Assembly (NCBI GenBank): GCA_949284445.1 | Contig: CASDVP010000001.1 | Span: 62,001-126,000 of the forward strand | Length of the DNA: 64,000 bases | Source: an uncultured Bacillota bacterium | GTDB taxonomy: Bacteria > Bacillota_I > Bacilli_A > RFN20 > CAG-288 | Direction of reading: 5' to 3' | Shown: piece by piece, positions 1 through 9,021 of the stretch | Layout of the letters: each line of letters starts with the position of its first letter | Position numbering within the stretch: the stretch's first letter is position 1 | Position numbers and translations under genes: made by a program | The notes under the pieces: generated by a model | What the model was told of the DNA's origin: nothing | The model's input: only the letters and a program-made list of their open reading frames with translations | Database searches by the model: none

Positions 1-1
1 C

Positions 2-946
2 TCTGGAGGTATCACTTCTATCGCTATCATCTTTTCTTCTATCCCGGGATTAGATGTATTACCAGTCAACACTTATATTTATATTTTATCCTGGGGTTTC
101 TTTATAGTTGGTTTATTTATTCTCGGACTAAAATACTCTTTGAAAAGCTTAGTTTTTGTCCTTTGTTATCCTTTGTTCATTTCGATGTTTGACGCTTTGA
201 TCGATGTATGCGTGATCGATGGTGTAAAAATCCTGGATATAACAACTTGTTTTGCTAGAGATATTACATTAGAAAATGGGTTGATTATCGAGTCTAGTGA
301 ATCTTTAAAAGCTATCGCTTATATCATATCAGCCGTATTAGGTGGATTATTGATAGGAAGCGGTGTAGGATTAGCACTCTTAGGAGGCGGTTCATCTGGT
401 GGGACTGATGTCATCAATGTTTCTATGCATAAATTCTTCCATGTGAAAATAGGAACTTCCTCATTATGTTGTGATGTGGTGATTATCATCGGCGGCTTCT
501 TTGCTAACGATATGAATCTATTAGCATCATCGGTCGGTGTTTTAGGCTCTATCCTCTGTTCGGTGATGATCGATCGAGTGTTTATGGGCTTTTCTCAACA
601 TTATGTTGCTCTCATCGTCTCTAACAAATGGTACGATATCAATAAATATATCAATGAAGAGATCGAACGCGGAACAACCCTATTCAGAGCTGAAGGTGGT
701 TTTTCTCGTGTTGACACGATGGTTATCGAAGTCTGCTTTGATAGACGTGAATACACCATGATTCAAAACATCATCCATCGCATCGATCCGCATGCTTTCT
801 TAACAGTCTTACGAGCACAAGAAATCCTCGGCTATGGCTTTTCAAGGTCGACGCCTGATGTCATGGATATCCCTCTACCACCAGACACTACACAAAGATT
901 ACTTTTAAAATCCAGGCAAAAGAAAGATTCTGATCAGCGCAATTAA
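2..946 (+). CDS. YitT family membrane protein, 5' end outside window
   Basis: The reading frame is open from base 2, so the start codon lies before the window; the internal TTG at 140 is only a track boundary. The first half is hydrophobic helices, including a glycine-rich stretch (GSGVGLALLGGGSSGGTDV) typical of the YitT/DUF161 family. The last ~80 residues form the soluble DUF2179 domain, with the usual start FRAEGGFSRVDTMVIEVC and a conserved G(Y)GF near the end. YitT proteins are integral membrane proteins without a settled substrate. The 101 bases before rpmE carry the rpmE promoter, so the two are probably separate units. The family call is firm; the function is unknown. Confidence 0.85.
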   Translation, partial: SGGITSIAIIFSSIPGLDVLPVNTYIYILSWGFFIVGLFILGLKYSLKSLVFVLCYPLFISMFDALIDVCVIDGVKILDITTCFARDITLENGLIIESSESLKAIAYIISAVLGGLLIGSGVGLALLGGGSSGGTDVINVSMHKFFHVKIGTSSLCCDVVIIIGGFFANDMNLLASSVGVLGSILCSVMIDRVFMGFSQHYVALIVSNKWYDINKYINEEIERGTTLFRAEGGFSRVDTMVIEVCFDRREYTMIQNIIHRIDPHAFLTVLRAQEILGYGFSRSTPDVMDIPLPPDTTQRLLLKSRQKKDSDQRN

Positions 947-959
947 AGCAATGATTTTC

Positions 960-988
960 TTGTAATAAAGAAGGCATTGTGGTATATT
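960..988 (+). promoter_or_regulatory. Putative sigma-A promoter of rpmE
   Basis: TTGTAA (960-965) and TATATT (983-988) are separated by exactly 17 bp, with a TG just before the -10 element. It lies 59 bp before the rpmE start. Read by eye, not scored. Confidence 0.45.
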
Positions 989-1046
989 TTCTTTTGCTTA
1001 ACGCAATTTTCAATTGAATAAGCCGAGAATAGGAGGGTTACAAGCT

Positions 1047-1271
1047 ATGAAAAAAGGTATACATCCAGATTATCATCGTTGCAAAGTTACTTGCTTGACT
1101 TGCGGAACCACTTTCGAGACCGGCTCAACTTTAAATGAAATTAAGGTTGATACTTGCTCTCACTGCCACAGTTTCTACACTGGCAAATTAACATTCACTG
1201 CCGACACTGGTCGTGTTGCTAAATTCCGTAAGAAGTTGGCTGCTAGCGAAACTGCAAAGCAAGGCAAATAA
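1047..1271 (+). CDS. rpmE: 50S ribosomal protein L31, zinc-binding form
   Basis: This 74-residue protein begins MKKGIHPDYHRC, the classic L31 N-terminus. It keeps the zinc-binding cysteines of the C+ form (C-x-x-C in CLTC and again in CSHC). It binds the central protuberance of the large ribosomal subunit and helps bridge the subunits. I chose the ATG at 1047, preceded by AGGAGGG at 1031-1037, over the upstream TTG at 1014, which would add 11 residues with no family match. An intrinsic terminator follows 28 bases after the stop. Confidence 0.95.
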   Translation: MKKGIHPDYHRCKVTCLTCGTTFETGSTLNEIKVDTCSHCHSFYTGKLTFTADTGRVAKFRKKLAASETAKQGK

Positions 1272-1299
1272 TCAACTGTTTCGATAAACGCAAAACAAC

Positions 1300-1320
1300 A
1301 GGCTCTTCGGAGCCTTTTTT
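1300..1320 (+). terminator. Intrinsic terminator after rpmE
   Basis: Six-bp stem AGGCTC/GAGCCT closed by a TTCG tetraloop and followed by a T run. A TATAAT (1323-1328) for the next gene starts right after it. Confidence 0.9.
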
Positions 1321-1345
1321 GTTATAATTTAATAAGATTGCGCTT

Positions 1346-4300
1346 ATGAATAATATTTCTTTTTCTGCAGATAAGTTATTGCAAGAGATCGAAGAAGCAT
1401 TAACTGAAAAATACTTATCAAACCTTTTTGAATTAGATAATGGTTCTTTTAATGATTTGATCAATTTTTCTTCAATTCCTTTTGAGTTGACTAGCAAGGC
1501 TTATTTTTGTCCGATTTTTATAGTTATCAATAACGAGAATTGTTACCCTTTATTTTTTCTGCAGTCTCAAATCACCAAGCAAAATGACAGCACCTTATTA
1601 TCAAGAAGTTCTAAACTACCGTTATTCAATAAATTAGCCTTATCGCAATTGAATAAACTCAATATTGAAACCAGTGACTTTTCCAGAGTCAATGATCTCA
1701 ATTCATACTTGTTATCTTTAGAAGGCAAAATTCAAATAGCTGGTCTCACTAATAATATTAAGCTTATTAAAAAACTTAATTTTTACGATGAAGAATGCTT
1801 GCTTTTAAACAAAATATATCCCTTCATTGATAGTTATTTAAAAGGACAAAGAAACGAGAATAAATTTCTAGGTTTAATAAGTCAGATAAAGAATAGCACT
1901 ATCGATTCTGAAATCAATGATGAAACCAGTGATGAATTGTTCTCCGATTATAAAAAAGTAGCTTTGCGATTCACAAAATATCCAGGGAGCAAATTGTATT
2001 ACAATGACGAAAATATCATACGTGATTTTATTTTATATTTAGTCTCTAAAAATCTCCCTGAAGGTGAGCCTTTATTATTTGTAGTAAACGATGAAAAAGA
2101 AAAAGAAGACTTGAAAGAATTATTTATAAATAACAATTTAAAAGATTTTCTTTTAGATTTTAAAGATTTTTCTCCGTCATTATTAAACGAAGAGATCGCA
2201 TATCAAGGCTTGACGATGGAAGAAAGAGAAAGCTTTAAAAAGTTCAATGAGGATGAAAAAGAATATCTCACATTGATCAATGATAGAAATCAAGCCTATA
2301 GTAATCCGCGTGATATCTATAACGCTCAAGTGATAGATGATATCATCATAGCTCAAAATAAAAATCTCGTGCCTTTGAATTTAGATATCTCCGAATATAC
2401 TCTGGAAGAATTTAAAAAAGACTATCAATTTTTAAATACGATAGAGACTTTTTCTACTCTTAAAGATATCAATATCAAAGAGCACACGTATTATGGCCTA
2501 TCTGTCTCTGCTAAAAGAAGAAACTATGATGAGATCAATTTACAATTGATCAAAATCATCAACTGTATAAAAGATTTTGAACGACTTTTAAGTGATAAAA
2601 ACATCGTTGATTTTGATAACAATAAAATCAAAAGCTGTAAACAATTTGAAGAGTATGGAAAAGATATCAATATCATTTCCTCGTATAACGGCTTTCCAAA
2701 AAAGTATTTCCGTATCGGTCAAGAAGAACAAGCTTTGAAAAATTTAGATGATTTAAAAAAATTATTCCAAGCCATTTCTAGCACAAAACTTTTAATCATC
2801 AATATCTGTACAGATAAAATATTTGATTTAGATTTAAAAAGAGTGCTTAAAGATTTAGATAGCAAATTTATTTTTACAAGAATAAGAGCTAAAAAGAAGC
2901 TTCTTTCTTATTTTAAAGTCAATAATCAAAAAGATTTGTTCACCTCATTAATAAAATTATTAAAAGCTTATATAAATTATGTTGATTTAATGAAAAAGAA
3001 TATTCAACAATACAAAGATGAATTCGGTGATTCTATCACTACCATGAATGGAGTGATCGAGATCGAAAGCAATATCAAATACATTTCAGCATTCCATGAG
3101 AGAGGTACTGTTCATCCTAATTTCTCAATGAGCAACCCTTCAGTCAAAAGATGTTATCGTGAAAAAAGTATTCGAAATCGTGTGATTGAAATTTACAGGG
3201 AAGCAGACAAACAATATCAAATATTAAAATCACATATCAATAAATTCATAGGTTATTTTTTAGATGCTGAATATCAATACTTCACCATGTCTTTTGAAGA
3301 ATTGACAGCAGTATTCACGCATATCTTAAAAGGGACCTATAAAGAGTTTGCTGATTATGCTAATTATCGCGATGGCTTAAATAATACTTCTCCTTTGTTC
3401 AATGTCAATTTACTTAAGTTTGTAAACGAGAATAATAAATTATCAGAATTCCGTTACCTTTATGTGTATTCTTTAGCTTCTGCCATTTATAAACGCGGCA
3501 GAAAAAGATTTAGACCTCATTTAAAATCTTATGAAGAAGCTAAGAATAGCTATTTATCAACGCTCGATCAAACAAATGATCTCTATAACCACTACTTATA
3601 TAATTCAATAGTTAAAAAGATTAGAATCACACAAGATACTCCTCTTTATCAGATCGAACATCATGAGTTATTAAATGTTTTTAACAATAAAGAAATCGAT
3701 TATTCTTTTTATAAGAAGTTATATAAGCATTTATCAGTAAACTATTTAATATGTATCAGCACTACTAATGAATTAATAAATATCAATTCTGAAATTATAA
3801 ATAAAGTTGTTGTTTTTAATTCATCAAAACAGAGCTATGCTGGTCTGCTTTCTGAGATTCTGACTGGAAATCATTTGCTCTTTATAGAAAATATTGAAAA
3901 TGTTGACAAAAGAACCCAGGGATATCCAGACTTAGCTTTCAGCAGTTCTTCATATCTCAGCCTGTTTGATTTTGAATCTCTACCAAAATCTTTTTATCTA
4001 AAGCTTAATGAAATTTTTGAACACTTCGGCTTTAAAATCAGATCTACTTCTTTCTTCCCACTGACTATTTATAATAATCGCGATGAAATAGTCGGAACTA
4101 TTCTTCCTGACATATTGATCCCTAGCACTAAAGAAATGCAGGTGAGAAGCGAATTCCGAAAGTTCATTAAAAACATTTATCACATACCAGTTTTGATAAT
4201 TTCTATATTCTCTTTTTTAATCAATCCAGAACAAACTATCTCATCGATCATCAATCGTATTTCAGATGATGATTATGATGATGAAAATGATAGCAATTAA
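1346..4300 (+). CDS. Large protein resembling a dead SF1 (DUF4011-type) helicase
   Basis: No function is certain. The 984 residues follow, in order, the landmarks I know from large DUF4011-type superfamily 1 helicases, but with the catalytic motifs lost. Residues 212-221 (YPGSKLYYND) sit where Walker A (GPPGTGKSQT) should be, followed by LLFVVNDEKEKEDLKELF in place of the usual VLFVSEK segment. Residues 379-385 (EHTYYGL) match the common HPWxGL. Residues 821-829 (VVVFNSSKQ) sit where Walker B (LVIFDEASQ) should be, with D and E replaced. The C-terminus (IPVLIISIFSFLINPEQTI) resembles the end of the Vsr-like nuclease domain. The second RecA domain seems absent. There is no Shine-Dalgarno; TATAAT at 1323-1328 lies 17 bases before the ATG. 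The CDS is certain; the homology is by eye and needs a profile search. Confidence 0.6.
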   Translation: MNNISFSADKLLQEIEEALTEKYLSNLFELDNGSFNDLINFSSIPFELTSKAYFCPIFIVINNENCYPLFFLQSQITKQNDSTLLSRSSKLPLFNKLALSQLNKLNIETSDFSRVNDLNSYLLSLEGKIQIAGLTNNIKLIKKLNFYDEECLLLNKIYPFIDSYLKGQRNENKFLGLISQIKNSTIDSEINDETSDELFSDYKKVALRFTKYPGSKLYYNDENIIRDFILYLVSKNLPEGEPLLFVVNDEKEKEDLKELFINNNLKDFLLDFKDFSPSLLNEEIAYQGLTMEERESFKKFNEDEKEYLTLINDRNQAYSNPRDIYNAQVIDDIIIAQNKNLVPLNLDISEYTLEEFKKDYQFLNTIETFSTLKDINIKEHTYYGLSVSAKRRNYDEINLQLIKIINCIKDFERLLSDKNIVDFDNNKIKSCKQFEEYGKDINIISSYNGFPKKYFRIGQEEQALKNLDDLKKLFQAISSTKLLIINICTDKIFDLDLKRVLKDLDSKFIFTRIRAKKKLLSYFKVNNQKDLFTSLIKLLKAYINYVDLMKKNIQQYKDEFGDSITTMNGVIEIESNIKYISAFHERGTVHPNFSMSNPSVKRCYREKSIRNRVIEIYREADKQYQILKSHINKFIGYFLDAEYQYFTMSFEELTAVFTHILKGTYKEFADYANYRDGLNNTSPLFNVNLLKFVNENNKLSEFRYLYVYSLASAIYKRGRKRFRPHLKSYEEAKNSYLSTLDQTNDLYNHYLYNSIVKKIRITQDTPLYQIEHHELLNVFNNKEIDYSFYKKLYKHLSVNYLICISTTNELININSEIINKVVVFNSSKQSYAGLLSEILTGNHLLFIENIENVDKRTQGYPDLAFSSSSYLSLFDFESLPKSFYLKLNEIFEHFGFKIRSTSFFPLTIYNNRDEIVGTILPDILIPSTKEMQVRSEFRKFIKNIYHIPVLIISIFSFLINPEQTISSIINRISDDDYDDENDSN

Positions 4301-4328
4301 AAAGCAGACCCATCATTTACGGGTCTGC
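4301..4328 (-). terminator. Intrinsic terminator of the superoxide reductase gene
   Basis: Eight-bp stem GCAGACCC/GGGTCTGC with a nine-base loop. On the minus strand it is followed by a T run that overlaps the stop region of the convergent gene ending at 4300. Confidence 0.8.
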
Positions 4329-4336
4329 ATTGATAT

Positions 4337-4705
4337 TTAATCGATTTTCTTAACCCACAGACCGTGAAGATTGCAATAAGCATAGGCTTCTAAAACTTTT
4401 TCATCATCAGCTAAGACAAAGTCAGCTTTAGGAGCACCTGTGTGTTCTAATTTTTTCATCTCTACTTTTTGATCAGTGACTAAGGCGATAAATGAGATGT
4501 GATGTTCTTCAGTCATCGGATGTAACACAGAGCCGACTTCGACGTGAACTTTCTTTCCATCGACCTTGATGACCGGAATATGTTTTTCAGTCGCTGCTTC
4601 TGTAGAATTAGCAGTGATGAGTTCATTCTCACCATCGACATTGATATCTAATAATGAGAAATAGATATCATTGTTCTTTTTGTTTTTATAAAAATTAACT
4701 TTCAT
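4337..4705 (-). CDS. Superoxide reductase (desulfoferrodoxin family, lacking the Cys4 centre)
   Basis: This 122-residue protein reduces superoxide to hydrogen peroxide at a mononuclear iron in the cytoplasm of anaerobes. The iron-site pieces of the family are present: EKHIPV (Glu and first His), SVLHPMTEEHH (His ligands) and YCNLHGLW (axial Cys plus His). The N-terminal ~35 residues contain no cysteine, so the desulforedoxin Fe(Cys)4 centre is absent or eroded, as in neelaredoxin-type one-iron enzymes. A GGAGG lies just before the ATG. It stands alone between a terminator and the TM2 gene. The family is firm; activity is inferred. Confidence 0.88.
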   Translation of the reverse strand: MKVNFYKNKKNNDIYFSLLDINVDGENELITANSTEAATEKHIPVIKVDGKKVHVEVGSVLHPMTEEHHISFIALVTDQKVEMKKLEHTGAPKADFVLADDEKVLEAYAYCNLHGLWVKKID

Positions 4706-4763
4706 AATCTGATAACCTCCACAACTATTGTATCAATTTCTACAATCAAATAGTGGAATATGC

Positions 4764-5012
4764 TCAGTTAAAGTATTCACGGAAGTCTAATTGATATTTA
4801 TGACGGCAATATTGCACGATATCAAAAATATTCCAGATAATGCCTAAGCCTATACATGTGTATAAAAGCTTAACGACCGCAAACTTCCAGCCTTTCTTAA
4901 ACGAACGAGAATAAACAAATTTATCAATACCGAACCATCCTAAAAAAATCAAAAACAAAAGAAAACTAGGTTTGACCGGTTCGATAGCAAGCGAATATTC
5001 TTCTTTATTCAT
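4764..5012 (-). CDS. TM2 domain membrane protein
   Basis: This 82-residue protein has two transmembrane helices joined by a short polar loop. The sequence FLGWFGIDKFVYSRSFKKGW followed by GLGIIWNIFDIVQ is the TM2 pattern (G-x-D-x-F, then W-x-x-x-D). The role of TM2 proteins in bacteria is not established. Its start is supported by GAGGTGA eight bases upstream. It may be transcribed with the superoxide reductase gene, 58 bases downstream on the same strand. Confidence 0.8.
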   Translation of the reverse strand: MNKEEYSLAIEPVKPSFLLFLIFLGWFGIDKFVYSRSFKKGWKFAVVKLLYTCIGLGIIWNIFDIVQYCRHKYQLDFREYFN

Positions 5013-5213
5013 TTTGTTTCACCTCAAAGTAAGATAATTATATAAAAAAGATATCTTATTAGAAACAAAAAGTATAAATAATCATTTCAATATCAATATT
5101 GGAACGATTATAAAAGCTTCAACAATTTAGACTTTATATAACTTCCTGATCAGAAGATATTTAAAAACAGCAGTATTATTTATATAATTTATGAATATAG
5201 GGGGTGCTTAAAC

Positions 5214-5858
5214 ATGGTCAAAATCTTTCGTTATGATAATGATAATCGTATCACCTGTAATACCTATATCATCGGAAAAATAGGTGATTCTTGTTTGGTC
5301 ATCGATATGGGTTCTACCTCCGATGAAATTTACCAATACATATCAAGTCACTATGAAAAATGTTTAGGTGTATTATTGACACATGCTCATTTTGATCATA
5401 TTCGAGGTCTGAATAAATTTTTAAAACATTTTTCTTATGAAATTCCAGTATATTTAAATCAAGCTGATTCATCTCTTTTGACTGATTCATCCTTAAATGA
5501 AAGCCGATATCATCAAGAAGATATCAAAATAAATATTGATCCAGTCTTTGTGCAAGATGAAGAGGAACTGGTATTCAAAAAAGATATCAAAGTCAAAGTC
5601 ATCACCACTCCTTTCCATACTGAAGGCAGCGTCTGTTATCTCTTTGATGACGATAACGCTTTATTCTCTGGGGATACCTTATTTAAAGGTTCGATCGGTA
5701 GAAGCGACATGAGCACTAGTGATCCTTCTAAAATTTCATCATCATTAACTAAACTATTGAAATTGAGAAATACATTAGTTGTCTATCCCGGACATGGTGA
5801 TATCACTCGTATTTCTGAAGAGAAACAATCTAATCCTTTCTTAATAAATTTATTATAG
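5214..5858 (+). CDS. MBL-fold hydrolase, glyoxalase II-like
   Basis: The 214 residues form a short metallo-beta-lactamase-fold hydrolase. The metal-binding motif is THAHFDH, followed by a later His in TTPFHTEGSVCY, the bridging Asp in FSGDTLFKGSIGR, and a final His in YPGHGD. This is the YcbL/glyoxalase II-like group, which hydrolyses thioesters such as S-lactoylglutathione; the true substrate cannot be read here. The start ATG has AGGGGG nine bases before it. The gene is monocistronic, closed by a strong bidirectional terminator shared with metG. Confidence 0.87.
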   Translation: MVKIFRYDNDNRITCNTYIIGKIGDSCLVIDMGSTSDEIYQYISSHYEKCLGVLLTHAHFDHIRGLNKFLKHFSYEIPVYLNQADSSLLTDSSLNESRYHQEDIKINIDPVFVQDEEELVFKKDIKVKVITTPFHTEGSVCYLFDDDNALFSGDTLFKGSIGRSDMSTSDPSKISSSLTKLLKLRNTLVVYPGHGDITRISEEKQSNPFLINLL

Positions 5859-5880
5859 CTATTAACATTTGTTACATACA

Positions 5881-5915
5881 AAAAGCCATGCGCCTTTAAC
5901 AACGCATGGCTTTTT
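5881..5915. terminator. Bidirectional terminator between the MBL gene and metG
   Basis: Stem AAAAGCCATGCG/CGCATGGCTTTT (12 bp) with a ten-base loop. The A run and T run make it work from both strands, serving two convergent genes. Confidence 0.92.
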
Positions 5916-5930
5916 AAAATATGTTTATAC

Positions 5931-7526
5931 TTATTTACCGTCGATCAGATCAGTTAAGAATTTGATCTCTTCATCTTTCTTCAATCGTGGGAAGAGAGGA
6001 GAGAGGGAATTGATATGTATACCGCTTAATTTTCCGATCTCTTTTATCGAATCAAACGTTCTCAATTCTTCAGGAACGTTTTCTTGATTTAATGCGTCGA
6101 TAGTTTTAGTAGGCATAATAGGATTTAATAATATAGAACCGATTCTTAATAATTCACTGGCTGAATATAAGGATTCTTTTAATAATTCAATATTATTGTT
6201 CTTAGCTTGCGTCCATGGAGCGATATTATCGAAATACTTGTTACCTAAATCGATGAGTTCCATAGCTGCATTAGCACCCATAGTGATATCAAAGCTATCC
6301 ATCTTTTCTTCATAAACAGCTAACTTTTCTTTGACATCTTCGAAAAGTTTCTTAGTGAGATCATCAGCAGGTTCATGATATTCAGGGATTACACCATCAA
6401 AATATCTGTTGATCATCGATAGAGTACGGTTTACTAAATTACCGTAGTTATTCGCTAAATCAGCATTTAAACGATCGACGAATTGAGTTGGGGTAAAGCA
6501 ACCATCTTCACCGATCTGCATTTCTCTGGTGAGATAATAACGAAGAGAATCAACGCTATATCTTTCGATAAGCGGATATGGTGAAGGAGCATTCCCTAAA
6601 GATTTTGATAATTTCACACCAGATTTGGTCACTAATAAACCAGTGACTAAAACCTGATCGGGTTCTCTAAGATTTAAAGCTTTCAGTAAAATCGGCCAGT
6701 AGATGACATGGAAACGAGTGATATCTCTACCGACTAACTGTAAGATTTCAGTATCATCTCCCCAGTATTCTTTCATCAGATGGTCATCATCAGAGAGATA
6801 TCCAAGAGCTGAAATATAATTCAGCAATGCATCGATCCACACATAGACCACATGCTTTGGATTCTCATCTATTTTGATTCCCCAATCAAAACTGGTTCTG
6901 GTGATACACAGATCATCTAAACCAGGTTTGATGAAAGTGTTGACCATTTCATTGATCTTATCTTGTCTGCAGAAATTAGGATGCTGTTGATAAAATTCTA
7001 AAAGATCAGATGCGAACTTTTTAACATTCAAAAAATAAGCGTCTTCTTGTTCCCAATGAACAGGTCTATGACAATCAGGACAGAGATGGTCTTCTCCGAC
7101 TTGGGCATCAGTGAAGAAGGATTCACAAGGTGTACAATACCAGCCTTCATACTTGCCTAAATAAATATCGCCTTGGACTAATAATTTAGTGAAAACCTTT
7201 TTCACACAAGCGACATGTGATTCATCAGTTGTTCTGACATAGTAATCATAAGAGATATTCATCGCTTTCCAAACTTCTTTAAAGGATTGAGCGATTTTAT
7301 CAACATAAGCCTTAGGTTCCATTCCAGCTTCTATAGCTTTCTTTTGAATCTTTTCTCCGTGTTCATCAGAGCCGGTCATAAATCTCACTTGATATCCGCG
7401 CATTCTTTTATATCTAGCGATAACATCAGCAGCAACATTACAATAGGTGTGTCCGATATGAATGTTTCCACTAGCATAATAAATCGGAGTTGTTATATAA
7501 AAATGTTTAGTTTTATTAGAATCCAT
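5931..7526 (-). CDS. metG: Methionyl-tRNA synthetase
   Basis: This 531-residue class I aminoacyl-tRNA synthetase charges tRNA-Met in the cytoplasm. The HIGH motif is HIGHTYCN near residue 21, and the KMSKS motif is present as KLSKSLGN. A zinc knuckle between them has four cysteines (CTPC and CPDC). The anticodon-binding helices (NADLANNYGNLVNRTLSM and PWTQAK) complete the core. It ends without the C-terminal EMAP/Arc1p tRNA-binding domain found in longer bacterial forms, as expected for the ~530-residue type. GGAGG stands before the ATG. It diverges from cca; the 108 bases between them should hold both promoters. I saw no T-box leader. Confidence 0.97.
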   Translation of the reverse strand: MDSNKTKHFYITTPIYYASGNIHIGHTYCNVAADVIARYKRMRGYQVRFMTGSDEHGEKIQKKAIEAGMEPKAYVDKIAQSFKEVWKAMNISYDYYVRTTDESHVACVKKVFTKLLVQGDIYLGKYEGWYCTPCESFFTDAQVGEDHLCPDCHRPVHWEQEDAYFLNVKKFASDLLEFYQQHPNFCRQDKINEMVNTFIKPGLDDLCITRTSFDWGIKIDENPKHVVYVWIDALLNYISALGYLSDDDHLMKEYWGDDTEILQLVGRDITRFHVIYWPILLKALNLREPDQVLVTGLLVTKSGVKLSKSLGNAPSPYPLIERYSVDSLRYYLTREMQIGEDGCFTPTQFVDRLNADLANNYGNLVNRTLSMINRYFDGVIPEYHEPADDLTKKLFEDVKEKLAVYEEKMDSFDITMGANAAMELIDLGNKYFDNIAPWTQAKNNNIELLKESLYSASELLRIGSILLNPIMPTKTIDALNQENVPEELRTFDSIKEIGKLSGIHINSLSPLFPRLKKDEEIKFLTDLIDGK

Positions 7527-7634
7527 AGAAACCTCCTAAAACAAATAGATTATACATTGATTAATAAATAAAATCATCGCTATTAAACTAAAGAATATAT
7601 ATTTTAGTTATAATTTATATAGGACTGATAAAAT

Positions 7635-8972
7635 ATGAATACAAACATAAAACTCACTATTCCCAAAGATGTAAGAGAAATACTTGCTGTCTTAAATTTA
7701 AATGGTTATGAGGCTTATATGGTCGGAGGCTGTGTAAGAGATGAGCTTTTAGGTCGCAAGCCTAATGATTATGATATCACCACTTCAGCTGAACCATTAG
7801 AAGTGAAAAAGCTGTTTCCTAAGACGATTGATACCGGTTTAAAACATGGAACAGTGACAGTCAGATGGAATGATCAAAACTATGAGGTCACCACTTATCG
7901 AATAGATGGTGAATACTTTGATAATAGACATCCTAAAGAAGTCACATTTACAAAGTCTTTAGAAGAAGATTTAAAAAGAAGGGATTTCACCATAAACGCT
8001 TTTGCCTACAACGACACCACTGGTGTAGTCGATTATTTTAATGGCATTCAAGATTTGAACGATCATGTCATCAGAGCGGTCGGAGATCCTAATAAAAGAT
8101 TCAGTGAAGATGCTTTAAGAATCTTAAGGGCAGTCCGTTTTTCAGCACAATTAAATTTCATGATCGATGACAAAACGAAGCTCGCCTGTAAAGAAGAAGC
8201 TTATAGACTTAAAAATATCTCAGAAGAAAGAATTCGAGATGAAATAGTCAAAATAATCATGTCTGATCATCCAGAAAAGTTAATCGAAGCCTATGAATTA
8301 GGATTGACTAAAATCGTCTTACCAGAATTTGATCTGATGATGGAAACTAAGCAAGAAACACCTTATCACCTTTATGATGTCGGAACCCATACGATCGTCG
8401 CATTACAAAACACACCGAAAGATCTGATCACAAGATTGACTGTGCTTCTGCACGACGTCGGTAAACCGATCACAAAAACGATTGATGAAACTGGAAAAGC
8501 TCATTTCTTTAACCACGCTATCGAAGGTGAAAAGATCGCTAAAAGCATATTAAGAAGATTGAAGTTTTCAAATAAAATAGTAGACACCGTCTGTTTTTTA
8601 ATCTTGCATCACAGCGATGAATATATCGCTAAACCAAAATATGTCAGGCGTGCCATCAGAAAGATCTCTCCTGAATTATTCCCATATTACTTAGATGTTC
8701 AGAAAGCTGATATTTTAGGTCAAAGCGATTTGACACAAAAAGAAGTTTTGAAAGAAAACGCCAAAATGAGAGAATTATATGATGAATATATCAAAGATAA
8801 TAATTGCTTTTCTTTAAAAGATTTAGCAGTCAAAGGAAATGATTTGTTAGCCTTAAATATTAAAGGCAAACAAATCGGAGATATTTTAAATAATATGTTG
8901 AATTTTGTTGTAGACAATCCAGATAAGAATACTAAAGATTTTTTGTTGAATAACTTTGAAAAATTCAAGTGA
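7635..8972 (+). CDS. cca: CCA tRNA nucleotidyltransferase with HD domain
   Basis: The 445-residue enzyme adds or repairs the 3' CCA of tRNAs. The N-terminal nucleotidyltransferase head has GGCVRDELLGRKPNDYDI, holding the G-G and D-x-D residues, and RRDFTINAFAYN. The middle shows the nucleotide-selecting ED..R motif (SEDALRILRAVRFSAQL). The C-terminal half holds an HD phosphohydrolase domain (LLHDVGKP, ILHHSDEY), which is common in one-protein enzymes of Firmicutes. TATAAT at 7609-7614 lies 20 bases before the ATG; the only Shine-Dalgarno-like sequence is a weak AGGA. The gene is monocistronic and ends in UGA, which shows the standard code is used. Confidence 0.95.
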   Translation: MNTNIKLTIPKDVREILAVLNLNGYEAYMVGGCVRDELLGRKPNDYDITTSAEPLEVKKLFPKTIDTGLKHGTVTVRWNDQNYEVTTYRIDGEYFDNRHPKEVTFTKSLEEDLKRRDFTINAFAYNDTTGVVDYFNGIQDLNDHVIRAVGDPNKRFSEDALRILRAVRFSAQLNFMIDDKTKLACKEEAYRLKNISEERIRDEIVKIIMSDHPEKLIEAYELGLTKIVLPEFDLMMETKQETPYHLYDVGTHTIVALQNTPKDLITRLTVLLHDVGKPITKTIDETGKAHFFNHAIEGEKIAKSILRRLKFSNKIVDTVCFLILHHSDEYIAKPKYVRRAIRKISPELFPYYLDVQKADILGQSDLTQKEVLKENAKMRELYDEYIKDNNCFSLKDLAVKGNDLLALNIKGKQIGDILNNMLNFVVDNPDKNTKDFLLNNFEKFK

Positions 8973-9021
8973 ATATCACTCATTAAGCCTTGCTAATAAC
9001 GTGATTTATAAAGTGATTTGT

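Noticed and set aside
1243-1497. 84-residue minus-strand ORF over the end of rpmE
   Set aside because: It crosses rpmE, its terminator and the start of the next gene, and has no ribosome site; a shadow ORF.
8973-9021. Possible terminator between cca and pyrG
   Set aside because: Only a five-bp ATCAC/GTGAT stem with a long loop and no T run; too weak to call.
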